Shown here piece after piece: positions 1-10,470 of a stretch of 64,000 nt of DNA (position 1 is its first letter; each line of letters starts with the position of its first letter). The stretch comes from CAWCTD01 sp963798455 (GTDB lineage: Bacteria; Acidobacteriota; Terriglobia; Bryobacterales; Bryobacteraceae), in the NCBI GenBank assembly GCA_963798455.1, contig CAWCTD010000003.1, positions 1,054,001 to 1,118,000 of the forward strand. Direction: 5' to 3'. The position numbers and the translations under genes are program-made. A model generated the notes under the pieces. That model was not told where the DNA came from, did no database searches, and saw nothing but the letters and a program-made list of their open reading frames with translations.

Positions 1-1
1 C

Positions 2-406
2 GCAAAAGGCAACAAGAAGGCGGCGGAGTGCGTGGACTGCCACGGTGTCCACAACACACGGGCGGTGAGCGACCCGCAATCGGTCGCGTCCCCCTCGCGC
101 CTTGCCGGCACGTGCGGCGCTTGTCATGGCGAGATCGCGGCCATGTTCGCGCAAAGCCCGCACGCCAAGGTCTTTACCACAAGCAGTATGGCTGCCTGCT
201 CGGTGTGCCATTCCAGCCATGGCACCGAGCGAACCAGCGTCGCGATGCTGACGGGCGCTGAGCCTGTCTGCGCACGCTGCCACACGGCGGAGTCGGCCGG
301 AGGGAGAGCGGCAGCCGCCATGGCCAAGACCATTTCCGGCCTCGCGCCCGAGGCTCAGCGGACGAGCGCCATGCAGGCCGCGCACGCTCTGAAGCTGGCG
401 CCCTGA
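2..406 (+). CDS. Multihaem c-type cytochrome, C-terminal part
   Basis: The reading frame is open from the first complete codon of the window to TGA at 404-406, so the N-terminus lies outside. Four CxxCH haem-attachment motifs are visible in about 95 residues (CVDCH, CGACH, CSVCH, CARCH), spaced as in doubled-CxxCH multihaem cytochromes. Such proteins are exported and carry electrons in periplasmic or outer-membrane respiratory chains. The tail after the last haem is Ala-rich with no membrane segment visible. The partner and electron route cannot be read from this fragment; the next gene on the same strand is a twin-arginine aldo/keto reductase after a 57-nt gap. Confidence 0.85.
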   Translation, partial: AKGNKKAAECVDCHGVHNTRAVSDPQSVASPSRLAGTCGACHGEIAAMFAQSPHAKVFTTSSMAACSVCHSSHGTERTSVAMLTGAEPVCARCHTAESAGGRAAAAMAKTISGLAPEAQRTSAMQAAHALKLAP

Positions 407-463
407 CCGCGGTGGGGGCCGCGCTTTCTGTGTCAAACTGGTTTCTGTTGCAGAGGAGGGAAG

Positions 464-1330
464 ATGGCTCGAACCAATCGACGTGAGTTTTTCCGGCACT
501 CTTTGGCCGTGGGCGCTGCCGCGGCCCTGCCGGTGAACGCGTGGCCGGCGCAAGTTCGTCGCGCCAGTGACGTGATCGAACTTGGACCGGTAAAGGTGAA
601 GGTATCGCGGCTGGCCATCGGCACGGGCACCATCGGCAGAGGAAGAAGTTCCAACCAGATGCGCAAACTCGGCGCCGAGGGCCTTTCGGACCTGTTCTGG
701 TACGCCCACGACAACGGAGTCTTCTTCTGGGACTCCGCGGACGGGTACGGCAGTCACGACGCCATCAAGGTCGGCTTGAAGAAGGTCCCGCGGGATAAAG
801 TCACCATCATGACCAAGACCGACGCCCGCACCGTAAGCGAGATCAAGAGTGACCTGGAGCGCTTCCGCCAGGAGATGGGGACGGACTACATCGATATCGT
901 CCTGCTGCACGGGCGGAGGGACCCGAAGTGGGATGAGGTAGATAAGGGACTGATGGATGTTCTGTCCGAGGCCAAGGAGAAGAAGCTCGTGCGCTCCGTG
1001 GGGATTAGTTGCCATTCGGTGCCGGCCATGCAGGTGGCGGCGAAGAGCAAATGGCTGGAAGTCTTCCTCTGCCCGGTCAACTTCAGCGGCGCGCGCATGG
1101 ATGGACCGATTGAGACCGTGCTTTCGCTCATGGCCGAGATGAAGGCCAGCGGCAAGGGAGTCCTTGGCATGAAGATCCTGGGCGAGGGCCAGTTGCGCGA
1201 CCGGGTGGACGACGCCCTGCGGTTCACGTTGACCAAGGACGTAGTCAACGCCTTCACCATCGGCGCTGAGAGCCAGGCCGAACTCAAGGACCTCATGGAG
1301 CGCATTCCGAAAGCCTCCGTGCCGGCGTAA
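464..1330 (+). CDS. Aldo/keto reductase with twin-arginine signal
   Basis: 288 residues. The N-terminus has a twin-arginine-type leader (NRREFF followed by an Ala/Val-rich stretch and AWPAQ), so the folded enzyme is probably exported with its cofactor bound. The rest matches the aldo/keto reductase TIM barrel, with the catalytic tetrad recognisable as Asp90/Tyr95 (WDSADGYG), Lys118 (MTKTD) and His149 (VLLHG). The family reduces carbonyls with NADPH; the substrate is not predictable. The ATG at 464 is preceded at good spacing by AGAGGAGGGAAG, which fixes the start. Acidobacterial genomes often carry such secreted AKRs. Confidence 0.88.
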   Translation: MARTNRREFFRHSLAVGAAAALPVNAWPAQVRRASDVIELGPVKVKVSRLAIGTGTIGRGRSSNQMRKLGAEGLSDLFWYAHDNGVFFWDSADGYGSHDAIKVGLKKVPRDKVTIMTKTDARTVSEIKSDLERFRQEMGTDYIDIVLLHGRRDPKWDEVDKGLMDVLSEAKEKKLVRSVGISCHSVPAMQVAAKSKWLEVFLCPVNFSGARMDGPIETVLSLMAEMKASGKGVLGMKILGEGQLRDRVDDALRFTLTKDVVNAFTIGAESQAELKDLMERIPKASVPA

Positions 1331-1590
1331 GCCGGGAAGCCCAGCGTGCTCCTGCTGCGCGCGAGCGCGCTCTCGCGAGTTCTGCCACTTAGGAAGTCCT
1401 GGAGTTGTCGGTAGGCCCCACCGTTTGTAGTGTCGAGGCATGGCCACTCAGGTAGCCACAGGGTTGCTCACATTCCCCACGCTCTACGCCAAAGCCCTGC
1501 GCCCCGAGACGATTTCGCTCCAGCACAATCTACCCGCCCCTGGTCGGGCGCCGGCGGAACCGGGTGTGCGCCTCGACCGTACAATCGGGT

Positions 1591-2868
1591 ATGGACGGCG
1601 TGCGGGTGTTGCTGGAAGACGCGATCGCACAGTGGCAGGCGTGTGATGCGTCTTTTCCACAGACCACACGCCGGTTCAGCGAGCACGAGCAGGCTCCCCG
1701 CGAGGAGCAACTGGCGCGGTTCCTGGGCAGCCTGGAAGCCGAGGTTGCGCGGTTACCTCGTACCAGGAGAGACCGCGACGGCGTGCGCGAGCGCCTCACC
1801 GGCGCCTTCGTCCGCTTCGCCAAGGCCGGGCTCGGGATGGAGGACCGGCACCTCGATCTGCTGCTCGGTGGCGGATTCTCGGGAGTCGGGACCGCACTGG
1901 CCCGCCGGGCACGGCGGTTCGACCCCGCAATGAGCGCGGCCGACATCCTCCAGGCCTGCCGCAACGCCTGGACCGCCTGCGGGTTGCAGGTTCTCCTCGG
2001 CCGTCCGATGGAGGTGACGCCTTCGATCTTCGCTTACAGCATGTTGTACCCTTACAGCGACAACTACCTGGATGACCCGAAGGTCCCTCGCGAGGAGAAG
2101 GTAAGCTTCAGCAATCGCTTCGGCCGGCGCTTGGAAGGAGACTCCCTCAGCCCGGCGAACGCCCATGAAGAGGACATCTGGCGACTGGTAGGCCTGATCG
2201 AGGGCCAGTATCCCCGGCGCTCATATCCGCAAGTCTACTCGAGCCTGCTCGCGATTCACCGTGCACAGTTCGACAGCCTGCGCCTGTCTCGCTCGGGCGC
2301 CGCTGCCGGCGAGGTGGACGTCTTGAGGCTCGGCTTCGCCAAGGGCGGAACGTCGGTGCTCGCCGACGGCTACCTGGCCGCCGGTTCGCTGACGGCCGAG
2401 GAGGCGTCCTTCATTTTCCGATGGGGCGTGATGCTGCAACTCGGAGACGATCTGCAAGACGTTCGGGACGACCACGCGGGCGGTATTCTTACTCTCTTCT
2501 CCCAAGTTGCGGGAAACCAGCCCCTCGACACGGTCACGAGCCGCACTTTCCATTTCGGAGAGCGCGTTATGAGCCGGCTGGAGGGCGTGGGCGTGGCGGA
2601 GTCCGGGACGCTGAAGGAGCTGATCCGGCGCAGCTCGCGGTCCTTCCTGCTCCGTTGCGCGGGCGAGGCAGGCGAGTTCTACACGCCGGAATACCTGGCC
2701 CGGCTCGAAGCGTGCTCACCGTACCGGTTCTCGTTTCTGAACCGCTGCCGCGAGCAGTTCGCTCGCCGCCAGGCGGCCTTCACTCGCCTCTTCGAAGCCT
2801 TCCTCGCCGCCGGCGACGACGAGCCCGCCTTCCCTCTCCTCCCCAGCGGTCTGATACCGGGATTGTGA
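1591..2868 (+). CDS. Isoprenoid-synthase-fold protein of unknown substrate
   Basis: About 425 residues from ATG 1591; the frame is also open upstream to 1564 and no strong ribosome site decides the start. Two acidic clusters stand out in an otherwise helical protein: DNYLDD at residues 157-162 and DDLQDVRDD at 286-294. These are at the spacing of the first and second aspartate-rich motifs of class I isoprenoid synthases (Mg-diphosphate binding), so I infer an all-alpha terpene/prenyl synthase-like fold. The protein is longer than typical prenyltransferases and has no polyprenyl-synthase companion nearby. Substrate and activity are unknown; it could be a non-catalytic relative. Confidence 0.6.
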   Translation: MDGVRVLLEDAIAQWQACDASFPQTTRRFSEHEQAPREEQLARFLGSLEAEVARLPRTRRDRDGVRERLTGAFVRFAKAGLGMEDRHLDLLLGGGFSGVGTALARRARRFDPAMSAADILQACRNAWTACGLQVLLGRPMEVTPSIFAYSMLYPYSDNYLDDPKVPREEKVSFSNRFGRRLEGDSLSPANAHEEDIWRLVGLIEGQYPRRSYPQVYSSLLAIHRAQFDSLRLSRSGAAAGEVDVLRLGFAKGGTSVLADGYLAAGSLTAEEASFIFRWGVMLQLGDDLQDVRDDHAGGILTLFSQVAGNQPLDTVTSRTFHFGERVMSRLEGVGVAESGTLKELIRRSSRSFLLRCAGEAGEFYTPEYLARLEACSPYRFSFLNRCREQFARRQAAFTRLFEAFLAAGDDEPAFPLLPSGLIPGL

Positions 2869-2902
2869 TCCAGCCGGCCGGACTTCGCCCGCGGATCGAG
2901 AC

Positions 2903-4958
2903 TCACCACACACGCACCCGGTCCTTCGGGGCGAGGTACAGCTTCTGCCGGGGCTGCACCGAGAAAGCATCGTACCAGGCGTCCAGGTTGCGGACCGCAT
3001 CGGCGCGGTACTGCGTCGGGAGCGTGGCCGTCGGTGGCGATCTCTCTGCCGCAATGCCGCATCGCGTATCTTGGACCGCCAGCTCTGGCCGAAGCTGATG
3101 AAGAACCGCTGATCGCCGCTGAAGCCGATCCTTCACCACGTCCGGTTTTCCGTCCAGCGAGAGCCGATAGGCGTCATAAGCGGCCAGCAGACCGGCCACA
3201 TCGGCGATGTTTTCGCTGAGCGTCTGATGACCGTTCACCGCCAGATCGGGAAACGGCCGGTAGGCATCGAACTGTGCGGCAAGCGCCTCGCCGGCGGCCT
3301 TGAAGTGGTCGAAATCTTCTTTCGTCCACCAGTTGGCGAGCCGGCCCTCGGCATCGAACTGGCTGCCCTGGTCATCGAAGCTGTGGCTGATCTCATGGCC
3401 GATGATCGCGCCCATGGAGCCGTAGTTGTGCGCCGCGTCGGCATTGCGGATCGAAATACGGCGGCTGGAGGATGGCGGCTGGAAAATTCAGCGCGTTCTG
3501 AAGCGGAAGATTGACGGCGTTGACTGTCTGTGGAGTCATCCACCACTCGTCGCGGTCGACCGGCTGGTGGAGCTTGGCGAGCTGGCGGCGGTATTCGAAA
3601 AGACTCGGCGCGCTGCGCGTTGCCGAGGGCGTCCCCTTTGACGATTTCGAGGCCCGAGTAATCCTGCCACCGGTCGGGATAGCCGACGCCAACCTTCAGC
3701 GTGTCCAACTTCTGTTTCGCTTTGGCTTTGGTCTCGGGCGACATCCAGGTGAGCGCGTCGATCCTTTTGCCGAACGCTTTCACCAGATCGCTAACCATCG
3801 CCTGCACCTTGGCTTTGGTTTCCGGCGGGAAGTAGCGTTTCACGTACAGCCTGCCGACAGCCTCTCCGAGCGCCGCATTGGTGTAATCCACGCCCCGCTG
3901 CCAGCGCGGGCGCAACTCGGGAATTCCGCTGAGGGCCTTGCCGTAGAAGCTGAAGCGCTCGTCGACGAACGCCTTTGGAAGGAAGTTGCTGGCCCGTTCG
4001 ACGGCATGAAACACCAGCCAGTCCTTCCATGCGTCGAGAGGCTCCGCCGCGGCCAGGGCGGACAGTCCGGGGACCGCTTTGGGGTGCCAGATGATGAAGA
4101 CGGGCGCGTCCTTCAGTCCGGCCGCGTCGAGCAGCGCCGGCCAGTCGAGCCCGGGGGCCTTGGCGGCCAGTTCCTCGCGCTTCCACGTGACCGCGCCGTG
4201 CACGTCCTCGGACTCGACGCGCGTGGCGTGCACCGCCGCCATTTTCGTCTCGAGCGCGAACACGCGGGCGGCGCGTGCAGCCGGGTCCTGGAAGCCCGCC
4301 AGCTTGAACATCGCCGCGATATGCGCCTGGTACTGCTTCCGCAACTCAACCATGTGCGGCGTTGCGGAGAGATAGTAGTCGCGGTCCGGCATTCCGAGAC
4401 CGCCCTGGAGCAGATACGGAAAGCTGTGTGACGGGTCCGTCAGGCCCTGGGTGACCCAGACTCCGAAGAGGTTCGTCGGTCTCGAAGTTCGTGTTGTTCA
4501 GCGGGTCGACATCCGCGCGGAGCTGCCCGCCCAGCACGCGGGCGAGAGCGTGGCGATCCGCGATGGCCGCGATGGTGTCGAGTTGCGGCTTCAGGGGAGC
4601 GATTCCCTTCGACTCGATGGCTGCTTCGTCCATGAAGCTCGAGTAGAAGTCGGCGATCTTCCGGGTATCCCCGCTGGCGGCAGACCCGGCCTGGACCGCT
4701 TCCTGAATGAGCGCCAGCAGGCGTTTCCGCGTCTCGTCGGCCAGGATGGCGAAGATGCCGTAGCTCGCCTTGTCGGCGGGGATGGGCGTAGCCTTGATCC
4801 ATCCGCCGTTGGCATACGCATTGAAATCATCGCCCGGAGCGACGGACGCTGTCCATGCCTGCCAGATCGATACCTGCCGCAAGTGATGGCGGGGTCTTCC
4901 TGCATGCTGGCGCCCCTGCGACAGCAGCGGCGAGGAGGATAGCGGCAAGCGGCCGCAT
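2903..4958 (-). pseudogene. M13 (neprilysin/PepO-type) metallopeptidase, frameshifted
   Basis: Read from ATG 4958 the protein begins with a secretion leader (MRPLAAILLAAAVAG...) and would be about 680 residues, the normal M13 length. Family marks are spread over several frames: FNAYANGGW near the N-terminus, the zinc motif HEISH (in GHEISHSFDDQG) near 3395, SENIAD (third zinc ligand) near 3200, and the terminal RVRVW. At least four single-base frameshifts, near 4855, 4400, 3610, 3430 and 3100, interrupt it. The one near 4855 is repaired by removing one base (SV/VAPGDDF). Either a pseudogene or, more likely, a consensus-error casualty. M13 enzymes cleave peptides outside the cytoplasm. Confidence 0.8.
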
Positions 4959-5244
4959 CGACGCTTGTCTCTTTGTGTATGTCACTCCTAGAGATTAGCG
5001 CACACCTTCAACGCGATGAACCGATGTGGTCACATCCGCGAGGCGGTACCGTGCGGGTCGAGGGCGGCCGTCCCCGCGCTGTCTCTATGACGCGCCACTA
5101 CACGATATTCGATACCAGCATTGAATATGGCCCTGCCGCTCACCGCCAGGACCGCTGCGTGTCGGGCTCAGTCGTGGGATAAGACTCCCGTCTTGTCCAG
5201 CCGACCCGCGGGGTCGGCCGTTCCCCGCGCCCTTCTTGGTATTG

Positions 5245-5739
5245 TTACGGCTGAAGGTGGATCGTGGTGACTTTCCTGTCTCTCGCCCAGCCCAGAAAAT
5301 ACCCAACACCAGTGGGTATAAGGGCAGCCACCGCGACTCCCGGAGGAGCGGGGGTTCCTTCAATGTAAGTCAGGCCGAGGCCGTACACGAGACCTAAGGT
5401 GAGAGCGCTGATTGCCCCACCAATCACCGTGCCGATGATCCGGCCGCGGGTGCCGGTCCGGTTCACCTTCATCAGCGTGATTTCGCCCGCGGGAACGAGC
5501 GAGTCGCCTTTTTGGTATTTGCCCCCGCCTTCACCAACCTTGGTGATCTCCATCCGCAAACCCTCGGGCGTCACTGCCAGGGCCTTCCCGCGGAGGGTGG
5601 CGCCACCAGTCAACCGAACCTCCACCTTTCGGCTGGCGACTAGCGACTGGGGAATTTCTTTCCAGCGCAAGGTCAGTTCTTCCGCGCCCAGGAGGGTTGG
5701 GAATCCGACAAGACACACCACGGCAATCACTGCCTTCAT
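5245..5739 (-). CDS. Secreted/membrane protein of unknown function
   Basis: 164 residues from ATG 5739, chosen because AGGAGAATT lies just upstream and a clear signal sequence follows (MKAVIAVVCLVGFPTLLGAEE). The middle is a short beta-rich domain (LTGGATLRGKALAVTPEGLRM...), reminiscent of small RNA-like or SH3-like folds seen in acidobacterial envelope proteins. The C-terminal half has two Gly-rich hydrophobic segments (IIGTVIGGAISALTLGLVYG and the one after it), so it is probably anchored in the inner membrane. I do not recognise the family. It stands alone between a broken peptidase and an MFS gene. Confidence 0.72.
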   Translation of the reverse strand: MKAVIAVVCLVGFPTLLGAEELTLRWKEIPQSLVASRKVEVRLTGGATLRGKALAVTPEGLRMEITKVGEGGGKYQKGDSLVPAGEITLMKVNRTGTRGRIIGTVIGGAISALTLGLVYGLGLTYIEGTPAPPGVAVAALIPTGVGYFLGWARDRKVTTIHLQP

Positions 5740-6026
5740 GGGAATTCTCCTCTTGTTGGCTCCGCCAGCTTGGTGGTTCGGAGCTGCGATGCAGTGATAG
5801 CATCGCTCCCTGACGGTCGCGGCTCGGTGAGCGGGAGTGTCCCTCGCACTGAACCACGCGCGTAAGCAAGTGGTTTCCTCAGTCTTCAAGGTCACCGTCA
5901 CTCCAATTCGCGAACATCAGCAAGTCTACCCAATCGGAAGCCGGCTGAGCTTGGCAGGCTCCTGGGAGACGCTGGATCTCTATCGGAAGTGCGCCGACGG
6001 GCGCCGGTCGGGGCGGGGCACAGCTC

Positions 6027-7226
6027 CTATCCCTTGTCCCCGAGCCCCTCGGCAACCTGCGGCTTACGGGCGCTGGAGAGAAGCAGGGGAGCAATCGCGG
6101 CGGCCTGCAAGGAGACGGCGAGGATCACCAGCCGGAGCGGGGAACTCTCGTACAGCACCCCCATCAGCGTACTGCCGGCAAACCAGCAAAGGCCAAAGGC
6201 GGCGTTGAAGATGCCGTAGGCGGAGCCGCGCCGGTGAGCGGGCGCCATGCCGGCCACCGCGGCGCGCAGCACCGATTCCTGCACGCCCATCCCCACGCCC
6301 CAGAGGACCATCCCCGCCAGCGCCGCGCGGAAGCCTCCCAGGAACACCAGCGGCGCGGCCAAGGACGCAACCACCGGTGTGGCGATCAGGACACGCTTGC
6401 CCCACCGGTCGAACAGACGGCCGAAGGTCAGAGCGGCCAGAGCATCGACGCCCATGGCGATGGCGTAGAGCAGCGGAATCCAGGTGTCGGAGGCGATGCC
6501 GGCCCGCTTGAGATGGAAAGCGATGAGCGGGAAATCAGCGTAGCCCGCGGCGATCAGCCCTGATGCCGCGACGTACAGCCAGAACGCGCGAGGCAACTTC
6601 CCGTCCGGCGCCGTGGCCGGCTTCGGCGCGAGAGCGTGCGGCTCGGCATAGCGGGATCGAGCCACCGTAAGGGCGGCCAGCGCGGCCAGCGCAGGCGCCA
6701 GCAGGACGGCAAAACCGAGGCGGTAGCTCCTCCTCGAAGCGATCACGCCGGCGACGATGAGAGGGCCGGTCAGCGCGCCAATCTGGTCCATCGCCTCGTG
6801 CACGCCGAAGCCCCAGCCCGTGCCGACGGTCTCGGCCGCGCCCGCCAGCAGCACATCCCGCGCGGGAGCGCGAATCCCTTTGCCGAGTCTCTCGGCTACC
6901 ATGAGCGCCGCCGCCGTCTCCCAGCGCCCGGTCAGCGCCAGGGCCGGCACTGCCAGGAGGTTGACGGCGTAGCCCAGCAAGGCGATGGTCCAGTGCTTCC
7001 CGGTTCGCTCGGTGAGGTAGCCGGACCCCAGGCGCAGCGAGTAGCCGATCAGCTCGCCGGCGCCGGCGACCGCACCGACTATGGCCGCGCTCGCGCCCAG
7101 AAGGCCCAGGTACGGGCCGGTGATGCTGCGCGCGCCTTCGTAGGTCACGTCGGCAAAAAGGCTGACGACCCCCAGAAGGAGAATGAACCGCATGGCTTGC
7201 TTGCGCGGATCAGAGGCAGTAGCCAT
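6027..7226 (-). CDS. Major facilitator superfamily transporter
   Basis: 399 residues with about twelve hydrophobic segments. The loop 2-3 MFS signature appears as GYLTERTGKHW, and a second conserved patch is ERLGKGIRAPARDVLLAG; the C-terminal half repeats the pattern (FGRLFDRWGKR). MFS proteins are inner-membrane secondary transporters. This subgroup, common in Acidobacteria, is usually annotated only as MFS, and the substrate cannot be assigned. It is the last gene of a minus-strand run (cobO, accD, ABC-F, exonuclease, MFS) and follows the exonuclease gene by 11 nt, so co-transcription is likely. Confidence 0.88.
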   Translation of the reverse strand: MATASDPRKQAMRFILLLGVVSLFADVTYEGARSITGPYLGLLGASAAIVGAVAGAGELIGYSLRLGSGYLTERTGKHWTIALLGYAVNLLAVPALALTGRWETAAALMVAERLGKGIRAPARDVLLAGAAETVGTGWGFGVHEAMDQIGALTGPLIVAGVIASRRSYRLGFAVLLAPALAALAALTVARSRYAEPHALAPKPATAPDGKLPRAFWLYVAASGLIAAGYADFPLIAFHLKRAGIASDTWIPLLYAIAMGVDALAALTFGRLFDRWGKRVLIATPVVASLAAPLVFLGGFRAALAGMVLWGVGMGVQESVLRAAVAGMAPAHRRGSAYGIFNAAFGLCWFAGSTLMGVLYESSPLRLVILAVSLQAAAIAPLLLSSARKPQVAEGLGDKG

Positions 7227-7237
7227 CTACCACGAGT

Positions 7238-8503
7238 TTATAAGAGACGGCGGGAGCGGGGCCGCTCCAGGCGCTGCTTCAATCGGGCGGCGCGGTGGCG
7301 GAGCGGTTCGGAATCCTCGAACTGGAGCGCGCTGCGGGTGAACTCCAGGGCCATGGCGTAATTGCGTTCGCGGTGCTCGTAGTACTTGGCGAGTTCCTGC
7401 AGCGCCGCGACACGACGGAGGTTGCGCGTGGAGGCCAGCTCGGTGAAGGCCGCCAGCGCCGCCGCCTCGCGTCCCAGGCGCTTCTCGATCATGGCGATCT
7501 CCCACAACGTGTGGAAGAGCAGATCGTCGGACAAGCCGCGCTCGACAGCGCGCCGCAGAAGACTGAGGGCCTCCTCGTGGCGCTCGGCCTTCAGCAGCCA
7601 GCGGGCCAGACCGACCCAATCCGCGCCGTGATGAAGCGGCGCCTCCTCGGGGGAACGGAAGGCCAGCGGGACGATACCGGTCAGGCAAGCGAGGGTGAGG
7701 ATATCGATGGCATTGTGATGAAAGATGGGAACCAGGCGGACGGCCTGCCGGCTGCGCAGGTACTCGAAGTACACGTAAGGGATCATTTCGCCGGGCAGAT
7801 CGCCTTCGCGCTCCACCCCAAGCACCTGGTTCTCGAGCTCCACCAAGCGGCAGCTTTCCAGCCTCAGTTTCCACAGGCGCCGCGCGCCGAACAGGAGGTC
7901 CAGGTGCGCGAGACGCTCGAAGGGTGGCTTGCGGCGCATCATGCGGAACCGTGTCTCGAGCAAGGGCTGGTCGTAGGTCTTGCCGTTGTAAGTGATGAGC
8001 ACGTCGAATTGGGCGAGGTGCTCATCCAGCGCGTGCATGAGGCTGGCCTCCTCGCCGAAGTCCCGCATGAAGAACTGGCGGACGCGGAAGCCGTCCGCGG
8101 TGATGCGGCCCACGCCCACCAGGAAGGCGTAAGTGCCCGAACCGGTGGCAAGCCCGGTGGTTTCGGTGTCCAGAAACGCCCACTTTGTGGGGCTGCAGCG
8201 CGGCACCGTGCCCTCGGAGAGGGAATCGAGCAGATCGTCGGGGAGCTCGGCCAGGACCGAAATATCCATGCTGCCGTGGCGGCGGTGGCGGGCGTACAGC
8301 TTCTCGGTCTCGAAATGCTCGCCGTGCGGAGTCTGGACCACCTCTCCGCTCATGAACTCGTCGATGAAGTGGTGCAGGGGAGCGAAGTCCTCGGGGTGCG
8401 GCGCCGGGGTGGGCTGGGACTCAGGGCGGGGAGATGCGTACTTCCGGTCAATCCGCCGGATCTTGCGCCGCAGGATGGCAAGCTGCTCCTGGAGGTCGCC
8501 CAT
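7238..8503 (-). CDS. RNase H-like (YprB-type) exonuclease with TPR tail
   Basis: 421 residues. Residues ~105-270 form a DEDD-type ribonuclease H-like exonuclease domain: motif I FLDTETTG (Asp112, Glu114), then YNGKTYDQP and HNAIDILT as later motifs. This is the arrangement of the YprB / RNase_H_2 family of predicted nucleases. After ~300 the protein is helical with tetratricopeptide-like repeats (EEALSLLRRAVERG; AALAAFTEL), which probably bind a partner. The first ~35 residues are a basic coiled coil. The start ATG 8503 lies 40 nt from the stop of the ABC-F gene. The DNA or RNA substrate is not known. Confidence 0.82.
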   Translation of the reverse strand: MGDLQEQLAILRRKIRRIDRKYASPRPESQPTPAPHPEDFAPLHHFIDEFMSGEVVQTPHGEHFETEKLYARHRRHGSMDISVLAELPDDLLDSLSEGTVPRCSPTKWAFLDTETTGLATGSGTYAFLVGVGRITADGFRVRQFFMRDFGEEASLMHALDEHLAQFDVLITYNGKTYDQPLLETRFRMMRRKPPFERLAHLDLLFGARRLWKLRLESCRLVELENQVLGVEREGDLPGEMIPYVYFEYLRSRQAVRLVPIFHHNAIDILTLACLTGIVPLAFRSPEEAPLHHGADWVGLARWLLKAERHEEALSLLRRAVERGLSDDLLFHTLWEIAMIEKRLGREAAALAAFTELASTRNLRRVAALQELAKYYEHRERNYAMALEFTRSALQFEDSEPLRHRAARLKQRLERPRSRRLL

Positions 8504-8543
8504 GCCCGCCTATTCGCCTTTTCTTTGCCTAATATAAACCAAT

Positions 8544-10470
8544 TCAGGCACTGCCGGCGTCCTCGATCGCCCGGGACAGTTCTTCCCATTCCGCGAGCAG
8601 AGACGCCAGCTCGCCGCGGCGAGCCTGGAGCAACTCCGACTGGCGCATCGTATCTTCAGCGCTCTTGAAGACGGCCATCTCGCGTTCGATGTGCGCAAGC
8701 TCGGCTTCGATCCGCGCCACGTCCACTTCCAGGGCCTTCAGCCGCTCCCGCATCTGGCGCAGGCGGATCGGGTTCACCCGCCGCGAACGGGCCTCCGGAT
8801 CGGGCGCGGGCGCCTGCTCCGCCGGGCGCTCCGGCGCCGGGGCGTCTGCTTCCTCGCCGGGCTGGGCAGCCTTGCGCCAGAGATAATCCTCGTAGTTGCC
8901 GGGATAGACGCGCACCTGGCCCTCTCCTATCTCGAAGACGCGCGTGGCCAGCTTGTCGATGAAGTAGCGGTCGTGCGAGACAAAGACCAACGTGCCGGAG
9001 TACTCCTGGAGCGAGTCGAGCAGGACGTCCTTAGCGCGCAGGTCCAGATGGTTGGTGGGTTCGTCGAGCAGCAGGAAGTTGGAGGGGCGGAGCAGCAGGC
9101 GCGCCAGGGCGTACCGGTTGCGCTCGCCGCCGGAAAGCACGCCGACGGGCTTGAAGACGTCGTCCTCGGAAAACAGAAAGCAGCCCAGAAGGCCGCGCAG
9201 CTCGGTCTGCGTCGAGCGCGGGGCGAGTTCCATGAGATCGTCCAGCATCCGGACGCCTGGATCCATCTCCTTGTACTGGTCCTGGGCGAAATAGTCAGGT
9301 TCGACGTTGTGTCCCAGCTTGTACTCGCCGGAAGTGAGCGGCTCGCCCGCCGCCAGCATCCGGATCAACGTGGACTTGCCGGCGCCGTTCACGCCCACTA
9401 GTGCGACGCGGTCGCCGCGCTCGATCAGGAAACTGACACTATCGAAAACGTGCTTTGAGCCGTAGCGCTTGGAGACATCGCGGAACTCGGCCACCACGCG
9501 TCCGCTGGGTTTGGGTTGCGGGAACGAGAAGTGAATCGTCTTCTCCTCGTCGGGAGGCAGTTCGATCTTCTCCATCCGCTCGAGCTCCTTGATGCGGCTT
9601 TGCACCTGTCTGGCCTTGGTGGCCTGGTAGCGAAAGCGGTTGATGAATGCTTCCAGTTGCTTGACCCGGTCCTGCTGGTTCCTGTAGGCGGCCCCGAGTT
9701 GCGCCTGGCGGTCGGCTTTCAGTTCGACATAGCGCGAGTAGTTCCCGGAAAAGAAGTGGATCCTCCTGTTCCAGATCTCGACGACCTTGTGTACGGTGAC
9801 ATCCAGAAAGTAGCGGTCGTGCGAGACCAGGACGAAGGCGTAAGGGTACGACGACAGGTACTGCTCCAGCCAGTTGCTGGCCTCCAGATCGAGGTGATTG
9901 GTGGGCTCGTCGAGCAGCAGCAGGTTGGGCTTCTCGTAGCAGCAGCTTGGCCAGGGCCATTCGCATCTGCCAGCCGCCGGAGAACTCCTCGATGCGCCGC
10001 GGCCAATCCTGCTTGGGGAAGCCCAGGCCGCTCAGGACGGCGCCCACCTGCGCCTCTAGCGCGTAGCCGTCCAGCGTGCGGAACTCGTGCTCCAGCCGGT
10101 GGAAGCGCTCGGCCACTTCGGCGTACTCCGGGCCGGCCGGGTCCAGGCGCGACATCTGGCGCGTGAGCGTCTCCAGTTCGGCCTCGGCCGCGAGGAGGTG
10201 CTCGAAGACGGCCAGGCATTCGGCGAACACGGTCCTGCCGGAAAGCTCCAACCCGTATTGCGGCAGGTAGCCGGCGCTGGTTCCCTTGGTGGACGACAGA
10301 GTCCCGTAGTCCAGCGTGTCGTCACCGCAGAGGATCTTCAGTAGGGTGCTCTTGCCGGTGCCATTGGCTCCCACCAGCCCGATGCGGTCACCGGGGTTGA
10401 TCTGCCAGGTGGCGTCCTCGAAAAGCAATTTCTCGCCGAAGCGCTTGCCGGCCGCGGTCAGTTGGATCAC
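8544..10470 (-). CDS. ABC-F ATPase, one frameshift
   Basis: A soluble duplicated ABC ATPase without membrane segments, about 640 residues. The first cassette starts at GTG 10470 (VIQLTAAGKRF) with Walker A GANGTGKST; the second has GVNGAGKST, LSGGERNR and LLLDEPTNHLDL. The C-terminal tail is a charged coiled coil, as in Uup/ABCF3-type members. The family acts on ribosomes (translation rescue, antibiotic protection) or DNA. A single extra base near 9930-9938 shifts the frame just before the first Walker B; removing it restores LLLREKPNLLLLDEPTNHLDLEA, so the gene is probably intact in life. The GTGA overlap with accD implies coupled translation. Confidence 0.88.

Noticed and set aside
3511..4431. 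Plus-strand 306-codon frame opposite the M13 peptidase
   Set aside because: Antisense of a clear metallopeptidase gene; no motif.
7295..8668. Long plus-strand frame (457 codons) opposite the exonuclease gene
   Set aside because: Shadow of 7238-8503: no motif or ribosome site, composition typical of antisense GC-rich DNA.
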